NCBI GenBank assembly: GCA_900491605.1
Contig: UESW01004079.1
Coordinates: 1,483,012 to 1,547,011, forward strand
Length of the DNA: 64,000 bases
Direction of reading: 5' to 3'
DNA from: Calamus simplicifolius
Lineage: Eukaryota > Streptophyta > Magnoliopsida > Arecales > Arecaceae
Made by a program: the position numbers and the translations under genes. How positions within the stretch are numbered: the first letter of the stretch is position 1; every line of letters starts with the position of its first letter. Below are positions 1 to 11,446 of this stretch, piece after piece. The notes beneath the pieces are model-generated. The model did not search any database, was not told the origin of the DNA, and saw only the letters and a program-made list of their open reading frames with translations.

Positions 1-6
1 ATTGTT

Positions 7-588
7 GTGATTGCAAAAACCTTAAGTTTTTCTAGTGTGAAAGACAAAAATCCAATTGTAAGAGATGTTACTAGTTATGGTGCTTTGACTAATATAATGA
101 AGTCATATTATTTTGGTTTCTCTAGGGTTGTGTTATTTAGATGTGATTGGGTTAATGCAAGGTCTCAAAGCAATCGAATCAAGCAAGGTGAATTTGGGTT
201 TATGCTTGTGAACTTTAAACGGTTGCAAAGAACTAGGCAAAATATATTTGATAATTTTTTTTGTATTGCCATCTCAAGTGGAGTAAGTATTTTATGTGGA
301 AAACTCTACCAACTAGCATGTAATCGAGATAAAACCACAAAACTTCTTTAATATGAATGAGAAAGTGACTATTGATGATATGAACACATACTTGAAGTAG
401 ACCTAGAAAACATCATGATAAGCAAAGAAAATTTAGCTATTGGTCTTGATGATTTAAGTCATCCAAGGATGGATAATCCTGATACAACCATTAATGAAGC
501 AACCATATTAAATATCCAAGCAGTAGAGTTTGATGATGAAAAAAATTATGCATCAAATTATAATGATGAAGAGAAGTCTATATAAAAT
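7..588 (+). pseudogene. CACTA (En/Spm) transposon protein fragment, DUF4216-like
   Basis: The open stretch at 7-351 encodes a run with VLFRCDWVN followed by EFGFMLVNFKRL, the pattern I associate with DUF4216, a domain of the large proteins of plant CACTA transposons. After about residue 90 the family-like sequence (FYVEN, then HVIEIKPQNFF) continues in another frame and is broken by stops, so there is at least one frameshift. Downstream, to about 588, coding-like acidic sequence ends at TAA, resembling the acidic tails of such proteins. No CACTA terminal repeats were found, and the 5' part lies outside the window. Family from memory of the domain; decay seen directly. Confidence 0.6.
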
Positions 589-1640
589 TTGTAATTATTT
601 TTATTTCAGATATAAAATTAAATAGCATGTTCTAAAACTAAAACAAGTGTAACTCCTTTATTTCATATTGATATTTCTATTTGATAGCATATTCTCAATT
701 TTTTCTAATTGTGAGTGATAGAATCATAGTAGAATGGGTCCATTTCTATATTTTATCTTTTTATGGGTTTCAAATTTATTATATAGTTTGGAAAATAGAC
801 TCAACTTAAAACGTTAGTTTTCTACAAAATATTTGTAAATATCTATAATGCAATGCAACAAAACTCAATTTAAGTTGTCTATGGTCCTCTATCCAATTAC
901 TGACGATAACAAAAATAACACCAGTCAGTTCCCTTAACTATAACCTCTTATTTTTAAGAGGTTTTAAAAAAGATTCTAATTTGATCAGTTTTAGAAGCTC
1001 TTTTTTTGAAGTTGGAGCTTTCTCAAGGTTTGCATTGGCTTTGATGTTAGCATCTAAAACATGATTTAATTATTTTGATCTTGGGTCCAACTCATGGTTG
1101 TGCTAAAGTTTAAGATAATATTTTTTATCATTATAAAGCTAGTAACTTCTATTGGCGCCAAATCACCTTGCTTATAATTCAACTCTCATGAGAAGTTACC
1201 TAGGATAGAAAAGGTAGGAGTGAGTTATGGTTGAAACATTATAACTCTCAAGAGAAATTATATTTGATTAATTTGGGCTTTACATAGTTTAAGTAAATCA
1301 ATCTAGGCAGATAACATCCATTCTATACTTATTCTATAGAACATTCCATACTTTTTTAACAATCTTTGTGGAGGATAAACCTAATAGAAGGGATCAAATA
1401 ATTAATTTATACTAAGAATCCTATGATGACAGCGCAAGTTTATTTCATAAGGGACTCTAGACTAAGAATCAAAAGAGGTGGTTTCTTGAAGAATAATCAT
1501 AGAGATTGTTTGGAAAGTTAACAAAGATGTGGTTTTAGGATTTGAATATTTGATGGTTAAAAATAATCAAAGAATAGTCAATCAATATCTTTTTAGCGGT
1601 GCAACCTTTTGAAAAAAAAGAAGCCATTTTCTATTGTATA
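589..1640. other. AT-rich intergenic DNA, no gene seen
   Basis: No open frame or recognisable family. The one local structure is a short perfect hairpin at about 942-963 (AACCTCTTA, four T, TAAGAGGTT). It may be interior sequence of the decayed CACTA element to the left, but nothing shows this. Confidence 0.5.
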
Positions 1641-3925
1641 TTGATTGATAGGTTTTATACGCATAAGATTCACAAGATTTTTATCCTAATTAATTTAAGT
1701 ATTTTATTAATGGCTTTTAATAATAATGCATTAAATTTTTAACTTAAATTTAAATGCAATTAATGCACTAATTCAAGGGATCAAATAATTTAAATGATAA
1801 TGATAAAATTAAGTGAATATAGGAACAAACACTTATAGTAAATACAAGTAAATATTCTAATTAATGCAAGATGCCCATTTCAAGATTAGTAAAGCATATT
1901 TGTGGGTTTTAAATGGAGCATTAATTATTTTGAATATATGCAAGAATATTCTAGTGTTGATTATAAAAACAAAGGAAATAATTTATTACCTATAATGATA
2001 AATTGAGATTTGTGCATAGTTTTCAAAGCACCTAAAATAAATAGTTTTGAACTAGTTTAGAAATTTTTGTATAATTTTAGGATCAAGAGATTCTAAGAAT
2101 TTTATTTTAAGTCTGATTTGATAATTTATGTGCAAATTTCAAAACAACATATTTTAACCAAATTTTCTTTTCATAACATTAGGTTTTAGTGGATTTTAAT
2201 TCTAAAATTGTTTTGCAAAATATTCAAAGAATTTTTAAAAATTTCCACTAATGTTTTTTTTCCTTGATAACCAAAAGGTTTTAATTGTGTTGCATAATTA
2301 TAATCATTAGACAATATTTATAACAAATCATAATGTAAAAATTATATGTGAATGGTAACTAGTAATTAATACACTAATTAAAAATCAAATAATTTAAATG
2401 ATAATGACAATATTAAGTGAATGCAAAACCCAACAATTATAGTAACTAAGAGTAAATATTCTAATTAATGCATGCCAAATGCAATTAAATATGAGGTTTT
2501 CATGTTTTTCAGATATAGTAAAGTATATTTATGGGTTTTAAATAGAATATTAATTATTTTGAATTTATGCAAGAATATTCTAGTATAGATTATAAAGACA
2601 ACGCAAATAATTTATTATCTATAATTATAAATTAAGAATTTTTCATAGCTATCAAAGAACCAGAAATAAATAATTTTTAATTACTTTAGAAATTTTTTTA
2701 TAATTTTAGGAATAAGAGATTCTAAAAATTTTGTTTTAAATCTGATTTAATAATTTTTATGCAAATTTTAGAGCAGCAAATTTTAATCAAAACCAAATAT
2801 TATTTTCAGAACATCAAGTTTTAGTGGATTTTAGTTCTAAAATTATTTTGCAAAAGATCAAAGAATTATTAAAAATTTTCACTGATGTTTTTTATTTCTT
2901 GATAAATTTTTTTTAATAGAGTAGCATGATTATAATTATTAGTACAAATATTTTATAACAAATCACAATATGAGAATTATATGTGAATGCTAGCAACTAG
3001 TCATAAAATTTATTCTTGTATATGAGAAACTATTTTGATATAATTCTTGAAATTAGTAGTATTGCAAAACATAAAAATTTAAATTTTATAGTATGCATAT
3101 TGATTGATAGGTTTTGTACACAAAAAATTCACAATATTTTTATCGTAATTAATTTAGTATTTAATTAATGGCTTTTAATAATAATGCATAAAATTTTGAA
3201 ACTCAAATTTTAATGTAACTAATGCACTAATTCAAAAAAAAAATCAGATAATTTAAATGATAATGGCAAAATTAAATAAATAGAGAACCAATAAATATTC
3301 TATTTAATACAAGATATCTAAATGCACTTAAATATGAAGTTTTCAAGTTTTCGAGTAAATTATATTTATCGATTTTAAATGAAACATTAATTATTTTGAA
3401 TGTACACAAGAAATTTCTAGGTTATAAAAATAAATGAAATAATTTATCACCTAAAGTAATAAATTGAGATTTATACATAGTTTTCAAAGCATCTAAAATA
3501 AATAGTTTTAAACTACTTTGGAAATTTCTGTACGATTTTAAGATCAAGAGATTCTTAAAAAACTTGTTTTAAATTTGATTCAATAATTTTTGCACAAATT
3601 TCAGGGCAATAGATTTTAACCTGAACCCATTTTTTTATAGAATTAAGTTTTAGTGTATTTTATTTCTAAATTTTTTTTGCAAAAGATTCAAAAGATTTTT
3701 AAATTTTCCACCAATGTTTTTTTTTCTTTTGATAACAAAAAAAAATTAATAAAGCTACATGATGATAATTATTAGTACAAATATTTTATAAGAAGTCATA
3801 ATTTGAAAATTATATGTGAATACTAGCAACAAGTCATAAGATTCATTCTTACATCATGAGAAATTATTTTGATAATATCCTTGAGATTAGTAGTATTGCA
3901 AAAAATAAGAAATTAAATTTTACAA
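1641..3925. repeat. Three diverged copies of a ~0.7-0.8-kb AT-rich repeat
   Basis: Copies lie at about 1,641-2,369, 2,370-3,100 and 3,101-3,925. Each contains, in order, a block with ATCAAATAATTTAAATGATAA, a block ending ATATTCTAATTAATGCA, a block with TTAATTATTTTGAAT, and a late block with ATTATATGTGAATG. Copies 1 and 3 also share the leading TTGATTGATAGGTTTT block that copy 2 lacks. Divergence and many small indels point to old tandem duplications. No coding potential. Confidence 0.7.
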
Positions 3926-4377
3926 ATAACTATTAGAATCAAATAATATAATAAAATTAAGAGGATATTGCTTTAGAACAAATTTTGCTTTTTCGTGCCT
4001 TAAAATATTATGCCTAAGGTACATTGAATTTGGCTTAAACCAAAACTTTTTCTCATGAGCATGATTGCCTAGAAGTTGGATTTAAAGAAATATGAGAGAG
4101 AGAGAGAGAAAAAAAAATCTTAGAAAGAAAGTTCTAAGCGCTGATTTGTTTATGTTTGAGGACTTGTGTGGGTTGGTCCCAAATCAAATTCAAATTCAAA
4201 GTCAAAGTTAAAAATCTATGAATAAAGACACGAGTTGAAATGTAAAATTTATTGGATAAGCCATATAACTGAAATTGAAATTAATGTAACAGGAAGTGTG
4301 ATAAAAAAAACTTTGCTACATTTGTGTTCGTGTCATGCGTATCCATGCTCATTTCATGATATAAATAGTAAGTCAAG

Positions 4378-4380
<3 letters not shown>
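3926..4380. other. AT-rich spacer, no gene seen
   Basis: Contains a short GA run near 4,092-4,110 but no open frame or element termini that I recognise. Confidence 0.4.

Positions 4381-4438
<58 letters not shown>
4381..4438. repeat. (TA)n microsatellite, 58 bp
   Basis: Uninterrupted TA dinucleotides directly in front of the first unit of the ~510-bp array. The IYIYIY open frame over it is a repeat artefact. Confidence 0.98.
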
Positions 4439-4439
<1 letters not shown>

Positions 4440-7085
4440 CTGAATTTATAAGCAAATAAGTATATTTATATGCGCGTATCAACTCAAAATCTCACAAGAC
4501 TTAACTAGGCCAGAAACCTCTAAACTCATCATGAATGCAAGTTTGCATGCATTTAAACATTTAGTATTAAATTAATAAATAAAAGATTTAATAATTTAAA
4601 TATTTCTAAAAGAAAAATGGTAAGCTTTTTTTATTTTACTTTTTTGTAGCTGTCTAATTTAATGTATTAGATTTTTATTGCAAGAATAATAGAAATAAAT
4701 AATTAAAGAACAAAACAAAGTAACTAATATAAGGTGAACTTGACTGGCAGATTTAAATCGACAATATATATCTCTTTCCTGGTATTAAAAGCAAGTTTGT
4801 GTTCTAACGAAGAGACTATAAATGGCCCAATTAAATTCTAGGATAACTGCAAAAAAAAAAAAATCTCTTAGTAATGTAAGAGAACATGAAGGTTACGTCT
4901 GAGCTTCGTATAAATTATTAAAAGTACAAGACCTTTTATCTAAGCTATATATGTAGCTAGCTGAATTTATAAGCAAATGAGTGTATTTATATGTGGCCAT
5001 CAACTCAAAATCTCACAAGACTTAACTAAGTCAGAAATTTCTAAACTCATCATGAATGCAAGTTTGCATGCATTTAAACATTTAGTATTAAATTAATAAA
5101 TAAAATATTTAATAATTTAAATCTTTCTAAAAAGAAAAATAGTAAACTTTTCTGATTTTACTTTTTTATAGCTGTCTAATTTAATGTATTAGATTTTATT
5201 GCAAGAATAATAGAAATAATTTAATTAAAGAATAAAACAAATTAACTAATACAAGGTGAACTTGACTGACAAATTTAAATGACAATATATATCTCCTTCC
5301 TAGTATTAAAAGCAAGTTTGTGTTCTAATGAAGATATTATAAATGACCCAATTAAATTCTAGGATAATTGAAAAAAAATCTCTTGGTGATGTAAGAGTAC
5401 GTGAAGGTTACGTCTGAGCTTCATATAAAATATTAAAAGTACAAGACCTTTTGTTTGAGCTATGTATTATAAGCAAGTAAGTGTATTTATATGCAGCCAT
5501 CAACTCAAAATCTCACAAGACTTAACTAAGTCAGAAACTTCTAAATTTATCATGAATGCAAGTTTGCATGCATTTAAACATTTAGTATTAAATTAATAAA
5601 TAAAATATTTAATAATTTAAATCTTTCTAAAAAGAAAAATAGTAAACTTTTCTGATTTTACTTTTTTATAGCTGTCTAATTTAATGTATTAGATTTTTAT
5701 TGCAAGAATAATAGAAATAAATTAATTAAAGAACAAAACAAATTACTAATACAAGGTGAACTTGACTGGCAAATTTAAATGACAATATATATCTCTTTTC
5801 TAGTATTAAAAGTAAGTTTGTGTTCTAATGAAGCGACTATAAATGATCCAATTAAATTCTAGGATAATTGAAAAAAAATCTCTTGGTGATGTAAGAGTAC
5901 GTGAAGGTTACGTCTGAGCTTCATATAAATTATTAAAAGTACAAGACCTTTTGTTTGAGCTATGTATATAGCTAGTTGAATTTATAAGCAAGTGAGTGTA
6001 TTTATATACAGCCATCAACTCAAAATCTCACAAGACTTAACTAAGTCAAAAACTTATAAACTCATCATGAATGCAAGTTTTCATACGTTTAAACATTTAG
6101 TATTAAATTAATAAACAAAATATTTAATAATTTAAATCTTTTTAAAAGAAAAATAGTAAACTTTTTGATTTAACTTGCATAAATTTAAACATTCAGTATT
6201 AAATTAATAAATAAAATATTTAATAATTTAAATATTTTTAAAAGAAAATTAGTAAACTTTTCTGATTTTACTTTTTGCAGTCGTCTAATTTAATGTATTA
6301 GATTTTTATTGCAAGTATAATAGAAATAAATTAATTAAAGAACAAAACAAATTAACTAATACAAGGTGAACTTGACTGGCAAATTTAAATCGACAATATA
6401 TATCTCTTTCCTGCTATTAAAAGCAAGTTTGTGTTCTAATAAAGAGACTATAAATGACCCAATTAAATTCTAGGATAACCAAAAAAAAAATATCTTGGTG
6501 ATGTAAGAGTACATGAAGGTTACATCTGAGCTTCATATAAATTATTAAAGGTACAAAACCTTTTCTCTGAGCTATATATATAGCTAGCTGAATTTATAAG
6601 CAAATGAGTGTATTTATATGCGGCCATCAACTTAAAATCTCATAAGACTTAATTAGGTCATAAACTTCTAAACTCATCATGAATTCAAGTTTGCATGCAT
6701 TTAAACATTTAGTATTAAATTAATAAATAAAAGATTTAATAATTTAAATCTTTCTAAAAGAAAAATAGTAAACTTTTCTGATTTTATTTTTTAGCAGCCG
6801 TCTAATTTAATGTATTAGATTTTTATTGCAAGAATAATAGAAATAAATAAATTAAAGAACAAAACAAATTAACTAATACAAGATGAACTTGACTGGCAAA
6901 TTTAAATCTATAATATATATCTCTTTTCTGCAATTAAAAGCAAGTTTGTGTTCTAATGAAGAGACTATAAATGACCCAATTAAATTCTATGATAACTAGA
7001 AAACAAATCTCTTGATAATGTAAGAATACGTGAAGGTTACGTTGACCTTCATATAAATTATTAAAAGTATAAGACTTTTTTTTTT
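4438..7085. repeat. Tandem array, five copies of a ~510-bp AT-rich unit
   Basis: Unit starts, marked by AGCTGAATTTATAAGCAA or close variants, are at about 4,438, 4,959, 5,467 (start truncated), 5,974 and 6,586. Every unit then carries CAACTCAAAATCTCA, GCATGCATTTAAACATTTAG, GTGAACTTGACTG and AAGGTTACGT in the same order. Spacings are about 521, 508, 507, 612 and 490 bp. Unit 4 is longer because about 100 bp (the ATTTAAACATT to TTAATAATTTAAAT part) is duplicated near 6,085-6,235. Non-coding; possibly subterminal repeats of the CACTA element at the left edge (inference). Confidence 0.88.
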
Positions 7086-8600
7086 TAATTTACTATTCAA
7101 ATCGGACGCTCTAAAATCCAAGACCCAAGCTGTTGTAAGTTGGTTATTATTTGAGGTGGTACGCACTCGCCCTAAATCACGGCCCTTTTTGGGGTCTGCG
7201 TGTGAGCAATGAAAGGCTTTTGGCCAGTGAACTACTGCTGTGAATTTGGACTAGAAGTGGACCGAGTTGGACTATGTCAGTGTTAAATGTGCAATCTTGA
7301 CTGGTTTGACTTTACAGTTGACAATGAACTTGACTGTAGAAGTCGACCATTTCACCAGTGGTTACTCTAGTTGAAACCCATGACGGCTATGCATTTAGGA
7401 ACATTTAGAAGTCTGAGTACGTACCTATCATAGCCTCATCTATCACAAAGCATGCAGCTTTGATATACAGAAAAATGAAACTTTAGGTTTATATTCTAGT
7501 TAATCACAGATTTAGAAGCCACCTGTGTAGAAGCTCACCTATCAAAGATCTTTCTTTTAGATGAGATTTTGCTTATAACCTCATCGTACTGCGCACAATG
7601 TAGTATGATTTTTTTGTTTTTTAAACTCTAAATTAACAAAATATACATCTAAAAAATGCAAGTCTTGAACAGAGGATGCGGTTGACACTGAACACTCAAA
7701 GTGGTTTATCTCCATAGCTAACGTTGACATTTTGGAGCTAAGGGTGGGTGGTTCATCTACTTCAGCTTTACAGAAAAGCTTTCTTCCATCAAGCCACCCA
7801 TGCAAAATAACACTTCACAAAGCACGAGGGTACGTAGTTTCTCTCTGACCAGGTGTCAAAGCCTTGTAAAATTTCAAAAGGAGTTGAGCGCCTACTCCAA
7901 GAGCACCAGCCAGTAACCATGTTAATTTGCTAGGAAATGCACTAGAAGGTCAGCTTCAAAATAAATAAACTTCCCTTCTCCTTAACAAAAGATAAACTTC
8001 CTTTCTAATTGCTTTACTTTGGAAATATTTTGGTTGATGGAAACTTAAAGCGGCCGGCATCAAACCGTTGGTGCAGTACACTTAATTAGCATGGTCCCAC
8101 TAAATGATCTAACATGCGAAAAGTGCTCAAGATTTGCCTTTCTCAAAGTTTGCTGCATGAGAGGGAAGGGATCCCACAAAATCTACAGCAGGAAGTATGT
8201 CAGCAATAAGCAACTAAACATCACCATCTAATCTACTATGATGAGGAAAACCCAAACGAAGAAGTCCCACTCGCATGTCAGTTTGCAAATTATAAAGAGA
8301 AGAAAATCCCACTTGTTGGAATGTGGCTCTCCTGTGGGGTCAGACTAAAGGGCCAAGTTTTTATTATTAAGTAAGTTTCAGGAAGAATACTTCACATGGA
8401 TATATGAGAGGGAGCAGATTTGCGTTTGAGAAAGCACTGTTGCTCTCCCACGTCCAAGTTTATATATTCAACAACATCCCCAAAAATGAGCCAAGGAGCA
8501 TGGGTACAGAGAGCTAGAAGTTCGATCAGCAAGCACTTCTCTCCTTAGCAATCAGTAAAGTGCTCACCTTTATAATAGCAAAAAGAAATTACACCATTGG
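7086..8600. other. Low-repeat stretch with possible decayed host exons on the minus strand
   Basis: This stretch is less AT-rich than its neighbours and matches no element elsewhere in the window. Read on the minus strand, 7,812-7,923 encodes TWLLAGALGVGAQLLLKFYK and onward to a stop, resembling a terminal exon with a hydrophobic segment. Minus-strand 8,230-8,310 and 8,115-8,205 also give short protein-like runs (MRVGLLRLGFPHH; PAVDFVGSLPSHAANFEKG). The runs sit in different frames and do not connect, so a decayed gene or chance are both possible. I do not recognise the product. Confidence 0.3.
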
Positions 8601-8619
8601 TGGATAAAATATAAAAAGG

Positions 8620-8622
<3 letters not shown>

Positions 8623-8652
<30 letters not shown>
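8623..8652. repeat. (TA)n microsatellite, about 30 bp
   Basis: Pure TA dinucleotide run followed by TAGTTTC. Confidence 0.95.
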
Positions 8653-8655
<3 letters not shown>

Positions 8656-9055
8656 TCTTGCCTTGCTATCATAATTTTAGGCCTAATAAGAGAGCTTAAC
8701 ATAAGTATTAGAATTATTTAGTAAAAACTAAAACAAGCTGTGAAATTAAAGTAAATCAAAATTTGGAATTTTAAAAATTTATATATCAATTTAAAAATTA
8801 AAAACTAAAGATCTAATGTTAGTAATGAGACTTGAAAAGGATAACTAGTAGGTTTTTGCTTTGCTATTAATTTAAGGTCTTATCATTGTTGCGGGCATTG
8901 ACGACTTATACCTTCAAGACATTATGACTAAGGACTCAAGCAAGTAGCTATGTTGCTATTTTCTGGTATCTATTATTATCTTGTAGTATAATTCATGAAG
9001 AAAATTGATATATTCTGTTGGTCTCATGGTACTTGCTGATCAAATTGTTAGATTA
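8653..9055. other. AT-rich spacer, no gene seen
   Basis: No open frame, element terminus or repeat family recognised. Confidence 0.4.
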
Positions 9056-9127
9056 TTATTATTATTATATATGTATATATGTATATGTATATATATATGT
9101 GTATATGTATATATGTGTATATGTATA

Positions 9128-9198
<71 letters not shown>

Positions 9199-9200
9199 AT
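9056..9200. repeat. Compound microsatellite (TAT)n-(TATATG)n-(TA)n-(TG)n
   Basis: The run passes from ATT triplets through mixed TATATG/TGTATA units to pure TA and then pure TG. The tyrosine/isoleucine/cysteine/valine-rich open frames across it are artefacts of the repeat. Confidence 0.95.
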
Positions 9201-10300
9201 CTTATTGAAAGTTGGCGGTTTAATTACTTCTTGAAAAAAAGCATGTAGTAAGTTTACTTTTTACATATGCATTTTACATAATAAAGTAATCCAAATATTA
9301 TCTACATAAATTTTTAATGTTGCCATGATTTAACATAGTATCTAAAATTGGCAATTGTATCATGGTATAAAAGCTTACGCGATAGGATTCTCGACAATAA
9401 AATCATCGTAAGGCCTTTTTTTTTTGGATTAACTGATAATGTATATTAGAATCATTGAACATCGCCACATGTATAAAAAGAACTTTTGATCTCCCCTAAT
9501 GATAGAGCAAAGGTGGCAAGTAATAAACAATTATCATCCATAAACTTTTAACCAAGATAAATATTTGATACTATAACAATTTAACATACTAGCAAAATCT
9601 AGCAACTCATACTCAAGATACGAGTTTACATCAGATGGTCTCATGGCGGTAAAATAATCATCAATGTTTTCAAGATAACTGCCAAGATATGCTTAGACTA
9701 TTTAACATCAACTACACAACTCTTACTTCCACTAAAAGTGAGGAAGAATATGTATGGCAAATAACCAAAACAGACATCATCCATGATACTTCTAATCCAT
9801 GCAAATGTTCAAATATGGCAACAATCTAAATACATAACTAAAAACCTAACAATTCCAACTCTAGATACAAGTTTATCTTAGATGGTCCAAAGTAAAATTG
9901 TCATCACTCTTTTCCTTGCTAACCAGTCAGATATACTATATAATATTTAGAAGCATGCAGTAGGGGCTCTAGCTTCAAGCTTTGTTGAAAGAAAAGACAA
10001 GTTACAAGTAGTGTAAGGTTTGTCGTGTCATCTTTTAGATCCTTGTCTCTGATATTGCCACCATCTCTCAAGGCTGAGCTGAACAAGTATTTTAGCTAAT
10101 ACAAAACCCATCTATTTTAATATATATGTGTTATTTTCATTCCTACCGTTTATTGTTCAGTTCTTAATACCTATTTGTTTTCCATCATGGCCGCCAAATG
10201 GGCCTTCAGATTTTATGGCTTTAAAAAAGTTTTTATACATTATTTTTAGTACAGTAAATTTTACATGAACTGTACCGTCCTTCAACGTAGGCGCGGTGTA
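9201..10300. other. AT-rich DNA with a diverged internal duplication, no gene seen
   Basis: About 9,590-9,690 and 9,840-9,930 share order and wording (an AACTC block, then ACAAGTTTA or ACGAGTTTAC, then CAGATGGTC or TAGATGGTCC, then AAAAT.ATCAT), so they look like an old tandem duplication of about 250 bp. Otherwise featureless up to the putative promoter region of the IDM1-like pseudogene. Confidence 0.4.
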
Positions 10301-11353
10301 CAAAATATTTTCCGCGTTATGTTTTTTTTTTTTTTTTCCACCTCTTTTTCTTACAAGTAATCGTTCGGGGTGCGGAGACGTTGCAAAACACATTTTTTCC
10401 GCTCTCTTTCTGGGAGCGTCCCAAAATCCGAATCCGACAAAGCCCAAAACTGAAAGCGAGCTCCCATAGAGAAGCAGCTTGGGGAGGCCGTGGAACTCAT
10501 TCTGAGGGCGACGACGCCGAAGTAGAAGACCAGCTGCGGCGGACGAAAGGGAAGTCCGGATCTCTCAACCTATCCATCGGAAAAGATGAGTTCTCGGGGC
10601 TCCTTTTTTCCGTTCTTCGTTCATTTGCTTTGAGTTTTGGGTTTTTTGGTGGCTTTTTCGCATAAATTTTGTTTGTTTGTTTTTTTGGAGGATTTGGTAC
10701 GCAGGAGGTTTTTTGGGCTCATAAGAGGGGAAGATTGGGGTGGAAAACATCAAAAGGTGCGATCTTGGGCATAAAAATGATTGTTGTAGAGAGAGTTTGA
10801 TCCTTCTTCGGAGCGTTTTTTCGATGGTAGTTTTGTGATCTTTCAAGGAGGCTGTTTTCGGTTTCAAGTTTCGTTTTTTTATTTTTCTTTGGGGATCTAG
10901 AGGTCCATTTTTAAGGTTGTTTTATGCTCCGTGGAGGTGGATGTGTTAGGATTCAAGGCTTTTGAGATCGGAGTTTTCCCTTGCCGGACAAAGGAAGGGC
11001 GAAAGGTAGAAATTTTTGGATTTCTGTCGGAGTTTGTGGGGTCTTTTTTGAACATTTTGGATTTCTTTGGAGGCAATTGGGTTTGGATTGGATGTTTTTA
11101 GGCGTTTACGGGAATAAAGTTTTGATTTTTTATTTTTTTTTGGTCCTGTGATTTTCAAATAGAAGGTTTCGATTAAGTCCACAAATTGGAAATTGTGTCT
11201 GGTTGGGCTTCTGTTAGGGATTTTTTTGTGTTTATCCCTTCCCTCCCAGTTAGAGAGTGATTCGGGGATATATTAGAGGATCCTGACCAGAGATTTCAGG
11301 ATCTATTTAACACCTGCAGCATCAAAGTGCGAAGAACTTTGGTAAGTGGGGAA
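10301..11353 (+). promoter_or_regulatory. Probable promoter and 5' UTR region of IDM1-like copy A
   Basis: Composition changes near 10,330 from AT-rich intergenic DNA to more GC- and G/T-rich sequence, as expected around a plant transcription start and leader. The stretch leads into the first ATG of the IDM1-like reading frame at 11,354. A good splice-donor word (GGTAAGTG) at 11,341-11,348 suggests the leader may contain an intron boundary. This segment has no counterpart beside copy B, whose left flank is a retroelement. Start site, TATA box and leader limits cannot be fixed by eye. Confidence 0.4.
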
Positions 11354-11446
11354 ATGGAGGAACAAAACTTGAAGCAAGAACGGGGATGTAAGGAGGAGGT
11401 GACAGTGGGAATGTTATTTGGAGAAGAAATTGAAGGTTTTGGCAAG
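11354..11446 (+). pseudogene. IDM1-like pseudogene copy A, exon 1 first part
   Basis: ATG at 11,354 opens a frame of 31 codons ending in GFGK, where a solo LTR interrupts it. Removing the LTR and one copy of the GCAAG target duplication joins it in frame to DGFEGSKEEYQ at 12,580, so this is the true N-terminus of the host gene. The family (plant TDBD-PHD-GNAT proteins such as Increased DNA Methylation 1) acts in the nucleus on chromatin; the assignment rests on the downstream pieces. Copy B lacks this segment. Confidence 0.75.
11442..11446. repeat. Target-site duplication GCAAG, left
   Basis: GCAAG here and at 12,575-12,579 flank the solo LTR exactly. The right-hand copy is also present beside the LTR in copy B (41,560-41,564). 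Confidence 0.9.

Noticed and set aside
4235..4459. 74-residue open frame over the TA run
   Set aside because: Composed mainly of IY repeats from the microsatellite.
7581..7805. 74-residue minus-strand open frame
   Set aside because: No family resemblance and no splice or promoter context.
9005..9248. Two overlapping open frames rich in Y, I, C and V
   Set aside because: Direct products of the compound microsatellite.
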